From Pseudomonas guineae (GTDB lineage Bacteria > Pseudomonadota > Gammaproteobacteria > Pseudomonadales > Pseudomonadaceae): a stretch of 64,000 nt of DNA. The notes under the pieces were generated by a model. The model was not told the DNA's origin. It made no database searches and saw only the letters and a program-made list of their open reading frames with translations. Every line of letters starts with the position of its first letter. Positions within the stretch are counted from its first letter, which is position 1. Location: NCBI RefSeq assembly GCF_900113745.1, contig NZ_FOQL01000003.1, positions 124,001 through 188,000 on the forward strand. Reading direction: 5' to 3'. A program made the translations under genes and the position numbers. Positions 40,260 through 50,078 of the stretch are shown here, piece after piece.

Positions 40260-41825
40260 TCAGGAGGCCTCGGTGCGGGTTTCCAGCGTTCTGATCACAT
40301 GTTCAGCCAAGCCAGAGCCAGCTTCGCTCATGGTCAGGTAGGTCCGGTCTGCTCCTGCATCTTGGATACGCCTAGCAATGTCTTCGTACAAGGCATGGGA
40401 CACCACCAGGCCGTTAAAGCCACGCGCGCGGAGTTTCTGCGTCGCAATAATCTTTGCCTCTTCATCGTTGAGCGTAAGAATCACTGCATCAATCCCGGGC
40501 ATATCCAAATGCTGCCAAAACACCGAGTCCTCGCCATCGGCGAACAGCACTTCACGCCCAGCAACCTTGCTCTGTTCAATCACCACCGGGTCGGAGTCCA
40601 GCCCCACCACGCGATAGCCCTGCTCGGTTAAATAATCGTAAGCAGCGCGCCCGGTTCGCCCCATGCCCATCACCAGGGTCTGCGCATCACCCAAAGACAG
40701 GGGCTGCTCGTCGGGATGGCGAATATTGCGTTCAAAGGGGATCAGTCGCTTAGCCAGCCACTCGTAAAGCGGGTGAGCAACACGGTTGAGTGGTGCCGAG
40801 ATAACAAAGGATAACGCCACCGAAATGGCCAGCGGTATCAGCCACTGAGGCATGACCACGCTAACCATAATCAAGCCGAACTCACTGTAATTGGTCAGGC
40901 TAATGCTGGTGAGGAAGGCGCTGCGCGCGCGCAAGCGAAAAAGTAGGAACAGAAAGAAGAACAACACACCTTTGAGCGGTAATAACAGCGTCATGACCAG
41001 GGCAAACTTCAGGGCGTCAGCATCCGGAAGCCCGCCAATACCGATCTGCAGAAAGAAGCCGACCAAGAAGACTTCTTTGATCCCCCACAGGGAGTTAGAC
41101 AGCTCGGTGGCGCGCTTATGCTTGGCCAACAACGCACCGAACGCCAGCGCACCCAGCTCTGAGCTCAGCCCCAATTGCTCAAAACCGAAACCACCAACCG
41201 CTAGCGCCAATAGCAGGCCTAGCAAGAGCATCAGTTCCTCATGGCCGCTGGCATCGAGTAGGCGAAATAAAAATGGCCGCAGCAACGGTAAGCCAAACAC
41301 CAGTAACGCCCAAGGAGACGGTAAATCCCCCGCAGCCAGGCTCATTACCAGCAAGGCGATCATGTCCTGAATCACCAATACGCCAATCGCCACTCGGCCA
41401 TGGAACGCCCGCAGCTCTCGCTTGGCTTCAAGTACCTTGGCCGCCAATACCGTACTGGAAAACGACAAGGCCATGGCCAGCAACAGGCATTGGTGCCAAG
41501 GCAACTCAAGCAGCAACATGATCGCGGGGAGAAACACCACACTGGAAATAACAAAGTGCAGCAGCGCGCCACCCACTACCTCACGGCGCACAAGATTACT
41601 CGGCTTAAGCTTGAGTCCCACCGTAAACAGCAACAGCAATACGCCCAAATGGGCAATATGCTGCAACGCAGCGCTGTCACGTGGACCAAACCCAAGCAGC
41701 TCACCGGCAGCAGCCAAAGCAAAACCTGCAGCCAAGTAACCAACCAATGGTGGCAGACCTACAACTCGTGCAGCCAATCCCATGCCAAAAGCAAAGGCGA
41801 TCCAGGCGGCTTCAATCATCGGCAA
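40260..41825 (-). CDS. KefB/YbaL-like cation:proton antiporter with TrkA-N domain
   Basis: The 521-residue protein has a Na+/H+ exchanger (CPA2) membrane domain with about 12 segments (about 1-370). It includes FSSTVLAAKVLE and LGALAFGALLAKH. A cytoplasmic Rossmann TrkA-N domain follows (GMGRTGRAAYDYL, about 400-410). It lacks a C-terminal TrkA-C, like a shorter YbaL or KefC form. It probably moves K+ or Na+ against protons. No KefF/KefG-type partner is adjacent. Confidence 0.83.
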   Translation of the reverse strand: MPMIEAAWIAFAFGMGLAARVVGLPPLVGYLAAGFALAAAGELLGFGPRDSAALQHIAHLGVLLLLFTVGLKLKPSNLVRREVVGGALLHFVISSVVFLPAIMLLLELPWHQCLLLAMALSFSSTVLAAKVLEAKRELRAFHGRVAIGVLVIQDMIALLVMSLAAGDLPSPWALLVFGLPLLRPFLFRLLDASGHEELMLLLGLLLALAVGGFGFEQLGLSSELGALAFGALLAKHKRATELSNSLWGIKEVFLVGFFLQIGIGGLPDADALKFALVMTLLLPLKGVLFFFLFLLFRLRARSAFLTSISLTNYSEFGLIMVSVVMPQWLIPLAISVALSFVISAPLNRVAHPLYEWLAKRLIPFERNIRHPDEQPLSLGDAQTLVMGMGRTGRAAYDYLTEQGYRVVGLDSDPVVIEQSKVAGREVLFADGEDSVFWQHLDMPGIDAVILTLNDEEAKIIATQKLRARGFNGLVVSHALYEDIARRIQDAGADRTYLTMSEAGSGLAEHVIRTLETRTEAS

Positions 41826-42193
41826 TCCTTATCGGCGCAGGTAAGTATCTGCCGAGCAACATAAAACAACTCAGGTACGCAAAGCGAATTCATCTCCTAG
41901 CATACGTGCGCAGCTCCTCAACGACATTGACCCGTATCAGGTCATAGCCGTCTCAGTAGCTCCAGGCTTTTAGCGGTTAAGGGGTAATCACCAACCGGCA
42001 AGACCCGTTTAGCGCATCGTTAAGTAATCTGGCCGAGAACGCACTTGCGGCAAACTTCGAGGGTGTCTGGGCTCAAATCGCGCATAGATTAGGTATTCGG
42101 CGCGACTCTCACCTAGCAATCTATCCTGTCAGTCACACGCAACATATTCGGCGTAGAACAGCGCTACTGATTAACGAGCCAGGAGACCCGCGC
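41826..42193. other. Intergenic region without recognised content
   Basis: This 368-base gap between the antiporter and the SDR gene should hold both divergent promoters. I see no gene, RNA or clear operator in it; an AGGAG ribosome site stands near its right end. Confidence 0.5.
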
Positions 42194-43077
42194 ATGAAGT
42201 CGTTTGAAAACAAGGTAGCTGCTATCACGGGGGCAGGCTCCGGCATCGGCCGCGCGCTGGCCTTCGGCTTGGCCCGCCAGGGTGCCAGCTAGCCCTTTGC
42301 GATGTTGACGCACAAGCGCTGGCAGAGACAACCGCACAACTTCGCACACTGGGGGTGCAGGTCAGTGAAACCGTGGTTAACGTTGCTGACCGCGCAGCTG
42401 TGCATGCCTGGGCCGATCTGATCGTGAGTGAGCTCGGCAAGGTCAATGTGATTTTCAACAACGCTGGCGTGGCCCAGGGCGGCACGGTGGAAGGCAACGA
42501 CTACGCCGACTATGAATGGATCATGAACATTAACTTTTGGGGGGTGGTCAACGGCACCAAAGCCTTCCTGCCGCATATCAAGGCGTCGGGTAATGGTCAT
42601 ATCGTTAACATTTCCAGCGTCTTCGGACTATTCGCGCAACCGGGCATGAGCGCCTACAACGCCAGCAAGTTTGCCGTACGCGGTTTTACCGAATCGCTAC
42701 GCCAGGAGTTAGACATGGCCAAGTGTGGTGTCTCGGCGAGCTGCGTTCACCCTGGCGGGATCAAGACCAATATCGCCACCACCGCACGAATGAACGCCAG
42801 CCTGAGCAGCGTCACCGGGCAAGATATCGATCAGGGTCGCCAGCAGTTTAACGACCAACTGCTGTGCACCCCGCCAGAGAAGGCTGCGCAAGTCATTATC
42901 AACGGCGTGCTGGCGAATAAGCGACGCATTTTGATCGGTACAGACGCTTACCTATTGGATGCCCTACAGCGCTTGTGTCCAGCGTTCTATCAGCGAATGA
43001 TGACCGCCTCGATGCGCTTGGCCGCCCGCTTTTCGACTAAAAAAGCCAGTAAGCAAGCACCAGAGGCCATGGAGTAA
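42194..43077 (+). pseudogene. Short-chain dehydrogenase/reductase gene broken by a one-base deletion
   Basis: The ATG at 42194 starts MKSFENKVAAITGAGSGIGR with the NAD(P)-binding TGxxxGIG motif, behind an AGGAG site. The frame ends at TAG 42290-42292. Reading one frame over restores a continuous SDR: CTA GCC CTT TGC GAT (LALCDVDAQ), then NNAG, the catalytic SAYNASK, and a C-terminus to 43077. A single missing base near 42287-42289 explains the break. Intact, it would be about 294 residues. The remaining open frame from 42355 lacks the cofactor-binding start. It is either a recent pseudogene or a sequencing error. The substrate is unknown. Confidence 0.85.
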
Positions 43078-43086
43078 TGCCAAGCC

Positions 43087-43121
43087 AATAAGCCCCAGCG
43101 CTATGGGTGTCTAGGCTTATT
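43087..43121 (+). terminator. Hairpin after the SDR gene
   Basis: AATAAGCC (43087-43094) pairs with GGCTTATT (43114-43121), with further possible pairing inside the loop. It lies ten bases beyond the SDR stop and is followed by a short AT stretch. Confidence 0.5.
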
Positions 43122-43230
43122 TATACCTGGTGCGAAGCCGACCCTAACCAAGGCAATGCGCATTCAATTGGTATAACGGTAGTTAGCGCGATAAATTATC
43201 TGCACTCGCACTTCGCCTTCGGAGCACTCC

Positions 43231-43680
43231 ATGACCACGCAAGCACCTTGCGCTGAACTGTTACTCGATAATCAGCTGTGCTTCGCCCTCTACTCAACGT
43301 CGCTGATGATGACCAAGGTCTACAAACCCCTGCTCCAAGAGCTGGGGCTGACCTACCCGCAGTACCTGACCATGATGGTGCTCTGGGAAGACGATGGCAT
43401 CACCGTAGGCGACGTTAGCAGCCGCCTGCTGACTGATCCAGGCTCTGTCACTCCCCTGCTCAAGCGCCTCGAAGCCGAAGGCCTACTCAAGCGAACCCGC
43501 AGCAGTGTCGATGAACGCGTTGTAGAACTTTTTCTAACGGATAAAGGCCTCACCCTGCGAGAGCGCGCCAAAGCCATTCCCACTTGCATCCTCAGTGCTA
43601 GCGAGCAATCGATGGCTGAGCTGAGTACGCTGAAAAATGAGCTGATCGCGCTGCGTGACAACCTGCAAAAGGCTATTTAA
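43231..43680 (+). CDS. ohrR: OhrR: MarR-family organic peroxide sensor
   Basis: The 149-residue protein is a winged-HTH MarR protein with the OhrR signature DNQLCFALYS. The peroxide-sensing Cys is at C17 and another Cys at C7. The Tyr residues that bind the reactive Cys in OhrR are present (KVYKPLL and TYPQYL). GGAG precedes the ATG. By family it represses ohr until oxidised by organic hydroperoxides. The ohr gene follows 233 bases downstream in the same direction. Confidence 0.88.
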   Translation: MTTQAPCAELLLDNQLCFALYSTSLMMTKVYKPLLQELGLTYPQYLTMMVLWEDDGITVGDVSSRLLTDPGSVTPLLKRLEAEGLLKRTRSSVDERVVELFLTDKGLTLRERAKAIPTCILSASEQSMAELSTLKNELIALRDNLQKAI

Positions 43681-43816
43681 ACGCTAGGCGATCAGCCAAT
43701 CGCCCGATTACCTCGCCTCTATATTGCCATCACCCGCGAGAGCACCCGCTTATAACGGGTAAGAAGTTTCTTATCGCAAAATAATCATAAAACTACTTTG
43801 CACGCAAAACAGTTGG

Positions 43817-43835
43817 TCGATATATTCGTTATCGA
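43817..43835. promoter_or_regulatory. Candidate operator upstream of ohr
   Basis: TCGATA (43817-43822) and TATCGA (43830-43835) are inverted arms with a seven-base centre, about 80 bases before ohr. The position fits an OhrR operator, but the sequence is not an evident match to published OhrR sites, so this is only a candidate. Confidence 0.3.
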
Positions 43836-43913
43836 GGATTTAGTTGGCGCACAATACTTTAGTGAGCAATCTAAAATCCTACTCGAATTTAAACGCCGCA
43901 GAGGAACATCACT

Positions 43914-44342
43914 ATGTCAATTCAAACCGTTGCTTATCGCGCCTATGCAGAAGCCACCGGCGGTCGTGACGGCCGCGCCATCTCGTCTGACGGCGTGCTC
44001 GATGTCGCTCTGACCACGCCAAAAGAGCTTGGTGGCGCAGGTGGCCAGGGCACCAACCCTGAACAGCTGTTTGCAGCCGGCTATTCGGCCTGTTTTATTG
44101 GCGCGATGAAATTTGTCGCCGGTCGCGACAAACTGGCTATACCTGCTGAAGTGTCAATTGAAGGCGTGGTGGGCATTGGTGCTATCGCTAACGGTTTCGG
44201 TATCGAAGTTGAGCTACGTATTAGCCTGCCGGGCATGGATCGCGAGCAAGCCAAGGCCTTGATCGACCGCGCACATATCGTCTGCCCTTACTCCAATGCC
44301 ACCCGCGGCAATATCGATGTGACCCTCACACTGCTCGACTAA
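43914..44342 (+). CDS. ohr: Ohr: thiol-dependent organic hydroperoxide peroxidase
   Basis: The protein is 142 residues of the OsmC/Ohr family. The catalytic Cys pair is C60 (GYSACF) and C124 ([10 protein letters not shown]), with the conserved Arg in GRDGR and Glu in NPEQLF. The pattern [21 protein letters not shown] is typical of Ohr rather than OsmC. A GAGG site precedes the ATG. It reduces lipid and other organic peroxides using lipoylated partners. Confidence 0.93.
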   Translation: MSIQTVAYRAYAEATGGRDGRAISSDGVLDVALTTPKELGGAGGQGTNPEQLFAAGYSACFIGAMKFVAGRDKLAIPAEVSIEGVVGIGAIANGFGIEVELRISLPGMDREQAKALIDRAHIVCPYSNATRGNIDVTLTLLD

Positions 44343-44480
44343 TAAGCTAGCCAGCGGCTGGTACCGTTCCTATACCAGGCAAGAAAGCACTAATGAGACG
44401 CGTTGCATTCAGCTTTTTGGGCAGCAAACTCACTATGCGGGGCGTAGGCAACATCATTTACTAGATGCTTGAATGGCCTA

Positions 44481-44530
44481 CAGCCCAGTCAAATAGAGGG
44501 CTGTCGCATTTTTTTCTGATAAAAATGCGA
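44481..44530. repeat. Two tandem hairpins between ohr and the cold-shock gene
   Basis: CAGCCC (44481-44486) pairs with GGGCTG (44498-44503). It is followed at once by TCGCATTTTT (44504-44513) pairing with AAAAATGCGA (44521-44530) around a seven-base loop. The first hairpin followed by the T run looks like a terminator for ohr. The second could form part of the cold-shock gene leader. The rest of the 44343-44665 gap shows no gene. Confidence 0.6.
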
Positions 44531-44665
44531 TTATTTAAAGTTAAAACCAACACTATCCGTAAAAACGGCCTATTATGGCTGAGCTGACTTGCAGTATTCA
44601 GCAAAACCGCATAGGTGCTATGAGCACTCTGGCACCGCAATTCGTATCGATTTAAGAGACACACC

Positions 44666-44878
44666 ATGGCAAATCGCGAAACTGGCACCGTCAAATGGTT
44701 CAACGATGAGAAAGGCTTCGGCTTCATTACCCCGACTAACGGCGGCGATGATCTCTTTGTTCACTTCAAAGCTATCCAAAGCGACGGTTTCAAAAGCCTG
44801 AAAGAAGGCCAGACTGTTACCTACGTGGCCGCTCGCGGTCAGAAAGGTATGCAAGCTGAAGAGGTACAGGTGGCTTAA
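44666..44878 (+). CDS. Cold-shock domain protein, CspA family
   Basis: This 70-residue single cold-shock domain has RNP1 KGFGFI and RNP2 LFVHF motifs, typical of CspA/CapB-like RNA chaperones in Pseudomonas. It stands alone, with a long upstream region as is usual for csp genes, and a strong terminator follows. Whether it is cold-induced cannot be read from sequence. Confidence 0.9.
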   Translation: MANRETGTVKWFNDEKGFGFITPTNGGDDLFVHFKAIQSDGFKSLKEGQTVTYVAARGQKGMQAEEVQVA

Positions 44879-44894
44879 GCCTCTGTCCTGCTTT

Positions 44895-44926
44895 AAAACA
44901 AACCCCGCGCTCGCGGGGTTTGTTTT
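44895..44926. terminator. Strong terminator after the cold-shock gene
   Basis: AAAACAAACCCCGC (44895-44908) and GCGGGGTTTGTTTT (44913-44926) form a 14-bp perfect stem with a four-base loop, usable in both directions. It also serves the convergent acyl-CoA dehydrogenase. Confidence 0.9.
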
Positions 44927-44953
44927 GTCTGCTTTTTGAAACCCCGACCGAAT

Positions 44954-46102
44954 CTATAAGCCCATCTGCCTGCTGATGATCTCGTTCATGATTTCACGTG
45001 AGCCACCGCCAATCGACAAAATACGATTATCGCGGTAAAGCCGCTCCACCAGGCTTTCGCGCATATACCCCATGCCCCCCATGATCTGCACTGCGTCGTA
45101 CGTCAAGCGGTCGGCAATATCCGTAGCAAAGTTCTTGGCCATGGATATCTCTTTGATCACACTCTTACCGGCAGCCATCTTCGCAGCTTGTCTGTAGGTA
45201 AAGTCACGCGACACTTCCAGCTGAGTGGCCATCTCTGCCAAGCGATGCTTGAGCACCTGGAACTTGCCGATCGGCTTGCCGAACGCTTCACGCGCCTTGG
45301 CCCAGCCCAATGCCTCCTCGAGTGCCAGTTGCGCAGTCATGTTGGCCATGATGGCCAATGACAAGCGCTCACTCTGGAAGTTAGCCATGATGCAGGCGAA
45401 GCCCATGTTTTCAACACCAATAAGGTTACCGACTGGAACCTTGCAGTCGTCGAAGAACAACTCGGCCGTGTCAGATGCCCACCAGCCCATTTTCTTCAGT
45501 TTGCGGCCAACGGTGAAGCCAGGTGTACCCTTCTCCACCACCAGCAAGCTGACGCCGCCAAAACCATCACCACCGGTACGCACGGCAACCGTGTAATAAT
45601 CGGCTCGCACACCACTGGTAATAAAAGTTTTGCTACCTGTAACACGGTAAAAATCACCCTCACGCACAGCTCGTGTTTTTAGATTGGCCACATCAGAACC
45701 ACCCGATGGTTCGGTCACCGCCAGCGCCATAATCTTTTCACCCGCAAGTACCTGCGGAACAATGCGTTCACGCAACTCAGGCCTGGCCCACTTCACCACG
45801 GGTGGCAAGCCGATATCCAACGAGCCAAGCCCAGCCACGAGACCGCCAGAGCCGGAGCGCATCAACTCCTCACTGGCAGCAACCTTGGCAAACACATCAC
45901 CCTCATGACTACCTCCAAACGCTTCCGAGTAACCGATGCCGAGAATCCCAGCCGCACCGGCCTTCAGATATAGCTCACGAGGAAACTCCTCAGCTTCCTC
46001 CCACTCATTGATATGCGGCAGAATTTCACGCTCGACAAAACGCCGAACTGAATCGCGCACCAACTGGTGCGAGTCATCAAAATATTCCTGGAAGACAGAC
46101 AT
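44954..46102 (-). CDS. Acyl-CoA dehydrogenase
   Basis: The start at 46102 (MSVFQEYFDDSHQLVRDSVRRF) gives 382 residues, the usual family length. Signatures are ALAVTEPSGGSDVANLKTRA (FAD/substrate loop) and the C-terminal QIMGGMGYMRESLVERLYRDNRI. It resembles the long/medium-chain, CaiA-like flavoprotein group and oxidises acyl-CoA with an electron transfer flavoprotein as acceptor. It lies next to recR, the same neighbourhood as in P. aeruginosa. Chain-length preference is unknown. Confidence 0.88.
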   Translation of the reverse strand: MSVFQEYFDDSHQLVRDSVRRFVEREILPHINEWEEAEEFPRELYLKAGAAGILGIGYSEAFGGSHEGDVFAKVAASEELMRSGSGGLVAGLGSLDIGLPPVVKWARPELRERIVPQVLAGEKIMALAVTEPSGGSDVANLKTRAVREGDFYRVTGSKTFITSGVRADYYTVAVRTGGDGFGGVSLLVVEKGTPGFTVGRKLKKMGWWASDTAELFFDDCKVPVGNLIGVENMGFACIMANFQSERLSLAIMANMTAQLALEEALGWAKAREAFGKPIGKFQVLKHRLAEMATQLEVSRDFTYRQAAKMAAGKSVIKEISMAKNFATDIADRLTYDAVQIMGGMGYMRESLVERLYRDNRILSIGGGSREIMNEIISRQMGL

Positions 46103-46209
46103 GAGGCGACTCCGCTGAGATTTCAGCGAAATTACCAAGCGCTTGCTTGGTTTACAAGGAAATGCTTAAAACGGCGCCAACGGTAATCGAGTCGCTCGCC
46201 AATCGCAGC

Positions 46210-46809
46210 CTAAAGCAGAATAGGTCGCCGCCCAGCAATCGAGTGCGCCAAGGTACCCCCGTCGACCAATTCCAGCTCACCACCCAACGGCATACCGTGG
46301 GCAATGCGCGAAGCAATCAGACCTTTTCCCGCCAACAGCTGAGCGATGTAATGCGCTGTAGCCTCACCCTCGACCGTTGGGTTGGTTGCTAGAATCACTT
46401 CATCGAAACTTCCTACTGCGATGCGCGCTAGCAGTTCGGGAATGCCTATCGCCTCCGGCCCTAGACCATCGAGTGGCGACAAGTGCCCCTTGAGCACAAA
46501 GTAGCGCCCACGAAACCCGGTGTGCTCGACGGCATAAACATCCATTGGCCCTTCAACGACGCACAGCAGACGATCATCACGACGCGGATCAAGACAAATC
46601 TGGCACTCATCCTCCTCGCTCAAACTGCGGCATTGCTTGCAGTACCCGACACCGTTCATCGCTTGGGTTAGCGCCTGGGCCAGACGCAGCGCCCCAGTCC
46701 GATCACGCTCAAGCATCTGTAACGCCATACGTTGAGCGGTCTTTTGCCCAACGCCGGGAAGAATGCGTAGAGAGTCAATCAGGTGGCGGATCAGCGGGCT
46801 AAAGCTCAT
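46210..46809 (-). CDS. recR: Recombination mediator RecR
   Basis: The protein has 199 residues. An N-terminal HhH part ([16 protein letters not shown]) is followed by a four-Cys zinc motif ([16 protein letters not shown]) and a Toprim domain ([13 protein letters not shown] through [12 protein letters not shown]). It loads RecA onto gapped DNA with RecF and RecO. It follows ybaB and dnaX in the conserved cluster. Confidence 0.95.
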   Translation of the reverse strand: MSFSPLIRHLIDSLRILPGVGQKTAQRMALQMLERDRTGALRLAQALTQAMNGVGYCKQCRSLSEEDECQICLDPRRDDRLLCVVEGPMDVYAVEHTGFRGRYFVLKGHLSPLDGLGPEAIGIPELLARIAVGSFDEVILATNPTVEGEATAHYIAQLLAGKGLIASRIAHGMPLGGELELVDGGTLAHSIAGRRPILL

Positions 46810-46963
46810 AGGGGCATACTCAACGACGACAAAGACTCAAGCGCTTGCTAGTCAGCCACCCTACAGGTTGTTTAGACTTGCAGAGCTAACAATGAGCGAG
46901 TGCAGACTGAGGACGCCTACACGCGCTTGCAGCGCAGTCATCTGCGCTAGCCGGGATAGCTTT

Positions 46964-47290
46964 TTAGAACGGCATCTTGAAGCCTGGAGGCATCTGCATA
47001 CCCGCCGTCACACCAGACATCTTATCCTGACTGTTCTGCTCAACCTTGCGCACGGCATCGTTCACCGCAGCGGCAATTAGGTCCTCAAGGATTTCCTTGT
47101 CTTCTTGCATCAGACTGTCATCCAGACTGACACGCTTGATATCGTGACGCCCAGTCATGACCACGCTGACCAAGCCAGCACCGGATTGACCGGTTACTTC
47201 GGCGTTCGCCAGCTCTTCCTGCATCTTCTGCATTTTTTCCTGCATCTGCTGAGCCTGCTTCATCAGGCCGGCCATGCCACCTTTCATCAT
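46964..47290 (-). CDS. ybaB: YbaB/EbfC nucleoid-associated protein
   Basis: The 108-residue protein has a long Met/Gln-rich helix ([19 protein letters not shown]) followed by the dimer beta sheet region, typical of YbaB/EbfC DNA-binding proteins. It lies 17 bases after dnaX and before recR. Confidence 0.93.
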   Translation of the reverse strand: MMKGGMAGLMKQAQQMQEKMQKMQEELANAEVTGQSGAGLVSVVMTGRHDIKRVSLDDSLMQEDKEILEDLIAAAVNDAVRKVEQNSQDKMSGVTAGMQMPPGFKMPF

Positions 47291-47307
47291 GGGGTAATCC
47301 TCGGTAA

Positions 47308-49326
47308 TTAGGGGTTAACAGGAGTATCTAGGGGTTCAATGCTGTCTGCGCGAATCACCGCACCGAATTGCTGAATCATCTGTTGGATCAAAGGATCTTT
47401 CTCGATAGACGCCTCTGCATCACGCTGTCGATTAGCACGTTTACGCGCCGCAGCTTGCGCAGGTGTTTCCTGCTCAGGCTTATTCAACTCAATCAATACA
47501 CTGAGTTCGCGCCCGTGAAACTGATTAAGCGCCTCATTAAGACGTCGCTGCTGAGTTGAATTGAACAGCGCCGACTGCGCAGGATCAAGGTGCAGCAACC
47601 AGTTATCGCCCTCAACAGAAATCAGCGTGCAGTTGGCCCCGATACTGCCGGTCATCCCAGACAGCCCAAGCCTAGGGAATAATTCCAGCCACTCAGCAGC
47701 AAGTCCTGTTGCGGGCTGGGCGGCGGGCAACACCTCTGGCTCGGCAGACTCACTGCGCTCTACGGCGTCAAAATCATAATCAAACGACTCGGCATCCATC
47801 TCGACATAGTCATAGTCGCCCAGCGGCGGCTCATCGTCGTCGTCAACCAGCGATGCCACGGGGATCGGCTCAGGTACTGCGGGCTGTGGCACTTCAACAA
47901 TTACATCGCCAGTATTAGGCACGACAGGTTCAAGCGCATTAGAAACCGGCGTTTGAACCGGCTCTTCCCAGGGCAAATCAACAACCTTTTTAGGCGCAAT
48001 GCCGACAAGCGCAGACTGCGCAGCGGGCTCTTTGACAATTTCTGACGCAACCACAACGTGCTGCTCAACAGCAGCGGGTGTAGCCTCGATAACTGGGGCT
48101 GGCTGAGATTCGGCGACAATCGCAACAGAATCGCTGACCGGGCCTACATGAGCAGAACCGGCCACTTGGTTGGTCGTGGGATCAGCAGTGGCCTGGCTAA
48201 TCCCTAGCGGCTTTAGCACCATCTTGGGCGCATCACGGGTATCCGCAGGGCGGAAGGCCAGCATACGCAACAACACCATCTCGAAGCCGCTACGCGGATC
48301 TGGCGATAATGGTAAATCGCGTCGTCCAATCAGCCCCATTTGATAATAGAACTGCACGTCCTCACTGGGCAGAACGCTAGCCAGCTCAAGAACCCGCTCA
48401 CGGTCGCCCTGGCCGTTATCCAAGGCCTCGGGCAACGCCTGAGCAATGGCCACACGGTGTAGTACATTGAGTATTTCGGATAACACACCATTCCAGTCAG
48501 GCCCCTGCTCAGCCAAGTGCCGAACGGCCTCAATAAGGCCACGGGCATCGCCCTCAAGTAAGGCATGCAACACGCCATAAACCTGGCCATGGTCGAGAGT
48601 CCCCAGCATGGCGCGCACATCAGCCGCTAAAACCTTGCCCTCGCCAAAGGCAATCGCCTGGTCGGTCAAGCTCATGGCGTCACGCATGGAGCCATCTGCC
48701 GCTCGGCCGAGCAGCCAGAGCGCATCGTTTTCAAATGGAATCTGTTCGGCGGCCAAAACATGACTAAGGTGGTCGACCACCCGCTCGGGCGGCATGTTCT
48801 TCAGCGAGAACTGCAGACAACGCGACAGCACTGTGACCGGCAGCTTCTGTGGATCAGTTGTAGCCAAAAGGAATTTGACGTGAGGAGGCGGCTCTTCCAG
48901 TGTTTTCAACAATGCGTTGAAGGAACTGGTAGAGAGCATATGTACTTCGTCTATCAGGTAGACCTTGAAACGTCCACGACTGGGCGAGTACTGCACGTTA
49001 TCAAGCAATTCGCGGGTGTCTTCAACCTTGGTCCTGCTGGCTGCATCGACCTCAATCAGGTCAATAAAACGACCTTCGTCAATCTCTTTACAGATCGAAC
49101 AAACACCGCAAGGTGTCGAGCTAATGCCAGTTTCACAATTCAGGCACTTGGCAATAATCCGCGCAATCGTTGTCTTGCCCACACCACGCGTGCCCGTAAA
49201 CAAATAGGCATGGTGCAGACGTTGACTATCGAGCGCATTGATAAGCGCACGAAGCACATGAGTCTGGCCAACCATTTCGCTGAACGAGCGCGGACGCCAC
49301 TTACGTGCAAGAACCTGATAACTCAT
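47308..49326 (-). CDS. dnaX: DNA polymerase III tau subunit
   Basis: The protein has 672 residues. The AAA+ clamp-loader domain has Walker [10 protein letters not shown] (K51), zinc cysteines C64, C73, C76 and C79, and an SRC arginine finger region. A Pro/Val/acidic linker (about 370-540) and a tau-specific C-terminal domain follow. At K446-K447 the linker codons read T AAA AAG, and a -1 slip there would meet a stop after two further residues, close to where E. coli gamma ends. The heptamer is imperfect, so production of a short gamma form is only a possibility. Confidence 0.94.
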   Translation of the reverse strand: MSYQVLARKWRPRSFSEMVGQTHVLRALINALDSQRLHHAYLFTGTRGVGKTTIARIIAKCLNCETGISSTPCGVCSICKEIDEGRFIDLIEVDAASRTKVEDTRELLDNVQYSPSRGRFKVYLIDEVHMLSTSSFNALLKTLEEPPPHVKFLLATTDPQKLPVTVLSRCLQFSLKNMPPERVVDHLSHVLAAEQIPFENDALWLLGRAADGSMRDAMSLTDQAIAFGEGKVLAADVRAMLGTLDHGQVYGVLHALLEGDARGLIEAVRHLAEQGPDWNGVLSEILNVLHRVAIAQALPEALDNGQGDRERVLELASVLPSEDVQFYYQMGLIGRRDLPLSPDPRSGFEMVLLRMLAFRPADTRDAPKMVLKPLGISQATADPTTNQVAGSAHVGPVSDSVAIVAESQPAPVIEATPAAVEQHVVVASEIVKEPAAQSALVGIAPKKVVDLPWEEPVQTPVSNALEPVVPNTGDVIVEVPQPAVPEPIPVASLVDDDDEPPLGDYDYVEMDAESFDYDFDAVERSESAEPEVLPAAQPATGLAAEWLELFPRLGLSGMTGSIGANCTLISVEGDNWLLHLDPAQSALFNSTQQRRLNEALNQFHGRELSVLIELNKPEQETPAQAAARKRANRQRDAEASIEKDPLIQQMIQQFGAVIRADSIEPLDTPVNP

Positions 49327-49786
49327 CGAAACCCGTCACGAGAGGAAAGCAAAAGTGGCGCTAATGCTAACGGAGCATGGGCTAAATTGCATCTGATGCG
49401 CAGCCCACGAATGACCGCCCAGCACATTACTGACAAATGAGCTGGCTAATAATTAACCAAACGAGTATTATCCGCACTGTTCGTACCACGCTGTAAGTCA
49501 ATCAGGCCTTTTGGCCGCCTCGATGGTTTCCAGGTAAGAGCGCATAACCCAAAGGTAATGCCGCACAGCTCGAGCCCTTGACCCAACCTGCTGACTGATC
49601 TGGCCGTCCCGCGCAAGCGCTGACTCAAGCCCGCCTCCGAAGTACCGACCCGCACATAGCAACCTCAATGGGAACTTGTGCGCGCAGTCCAGCTCCAATT
49701 TGCACATGCAATAGACAATTCAAGTCGACCGCCTGGAGCTCTATTTAGCGCAATGACGCGCCTGCTGTTTTAGGAAATACCAAAAA
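49327..49786. other. Region upstream of dnaX with no firm gene
   Basis: These 460 bases hold the dnaX promoter. A minus-strand open frame at 49498-49707 (69 residues, ending RAVRHYLWVMRSYLETIEAAKRPD) has a plausible helical C-terminus, but no family or good ribosome site is seen, so it may be chance or a remnant. No SRP RNA signature or tRNA was found by eye. Confidence 0.4.
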
Positions 49787-50008
49787 ATGAATACTCAACA
49801 CCAAATTCAGGATGCCATTCGCACCCTATCCAGTGCATTTGCACCGCTTGATTGCCGCATCCTTGCCGCCCGCAAAGGCAGCTTTAGCTTCACCATCGTC
49901 AACGATGCTGGCATCGCCAAGCACAGTCAGCGCCTATATCCCGGCCAGTACGGTGCCGCGCACCTGCAGCAAGTCATTGAGCGTGCCCGACAATCACTGG
50001 CGGCCTGA
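49787..50008 (+). CDS. Small protein, DUF3509-like
   Basis: The 73-residue protein has a beta-rich first half (LDCRILAARKGSFSFTIVNDAG) and a helical end (HLQQVIERARQSLA). The layout resembles DUF3509 proteins, a small family seen mainly in Pseudomonas, and the next gene is a clearer member. Its function is unknown, and the match is by eye. Confidence 0.6.
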   Translation: MNTQHQIQDAIRTLSSAFAPLDCRILAARKGSFSFTIVNDAGIAKHSQRLYPGQYGAAHLQQVIERARQSLAA

Positions 50009-50078
50009 TCACCGAAAGCGGCGAACCATCGAGCTATCTTGAGGTCTGAATCTATCACCCTCAGGATGGAGCACCGTT

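Noticed and set aside
43798-44013. Open frame of 71 codons ahead of ohr
   Set aside because: It overlaps ohr in another frame and covers the promoter.
49446-49655. Minus-strand open frame of 69 codons upstream of dnaX
   Set aside because: It overlaps another weak frame, has low-complexity basic composition, and no ribosome site.
49327-49786. 4.5S SRP RNA gene next to dnaX
   Set aside because: I looked for the conserved GGAAGCAGCC-type core on both strands by eye and did not find it.
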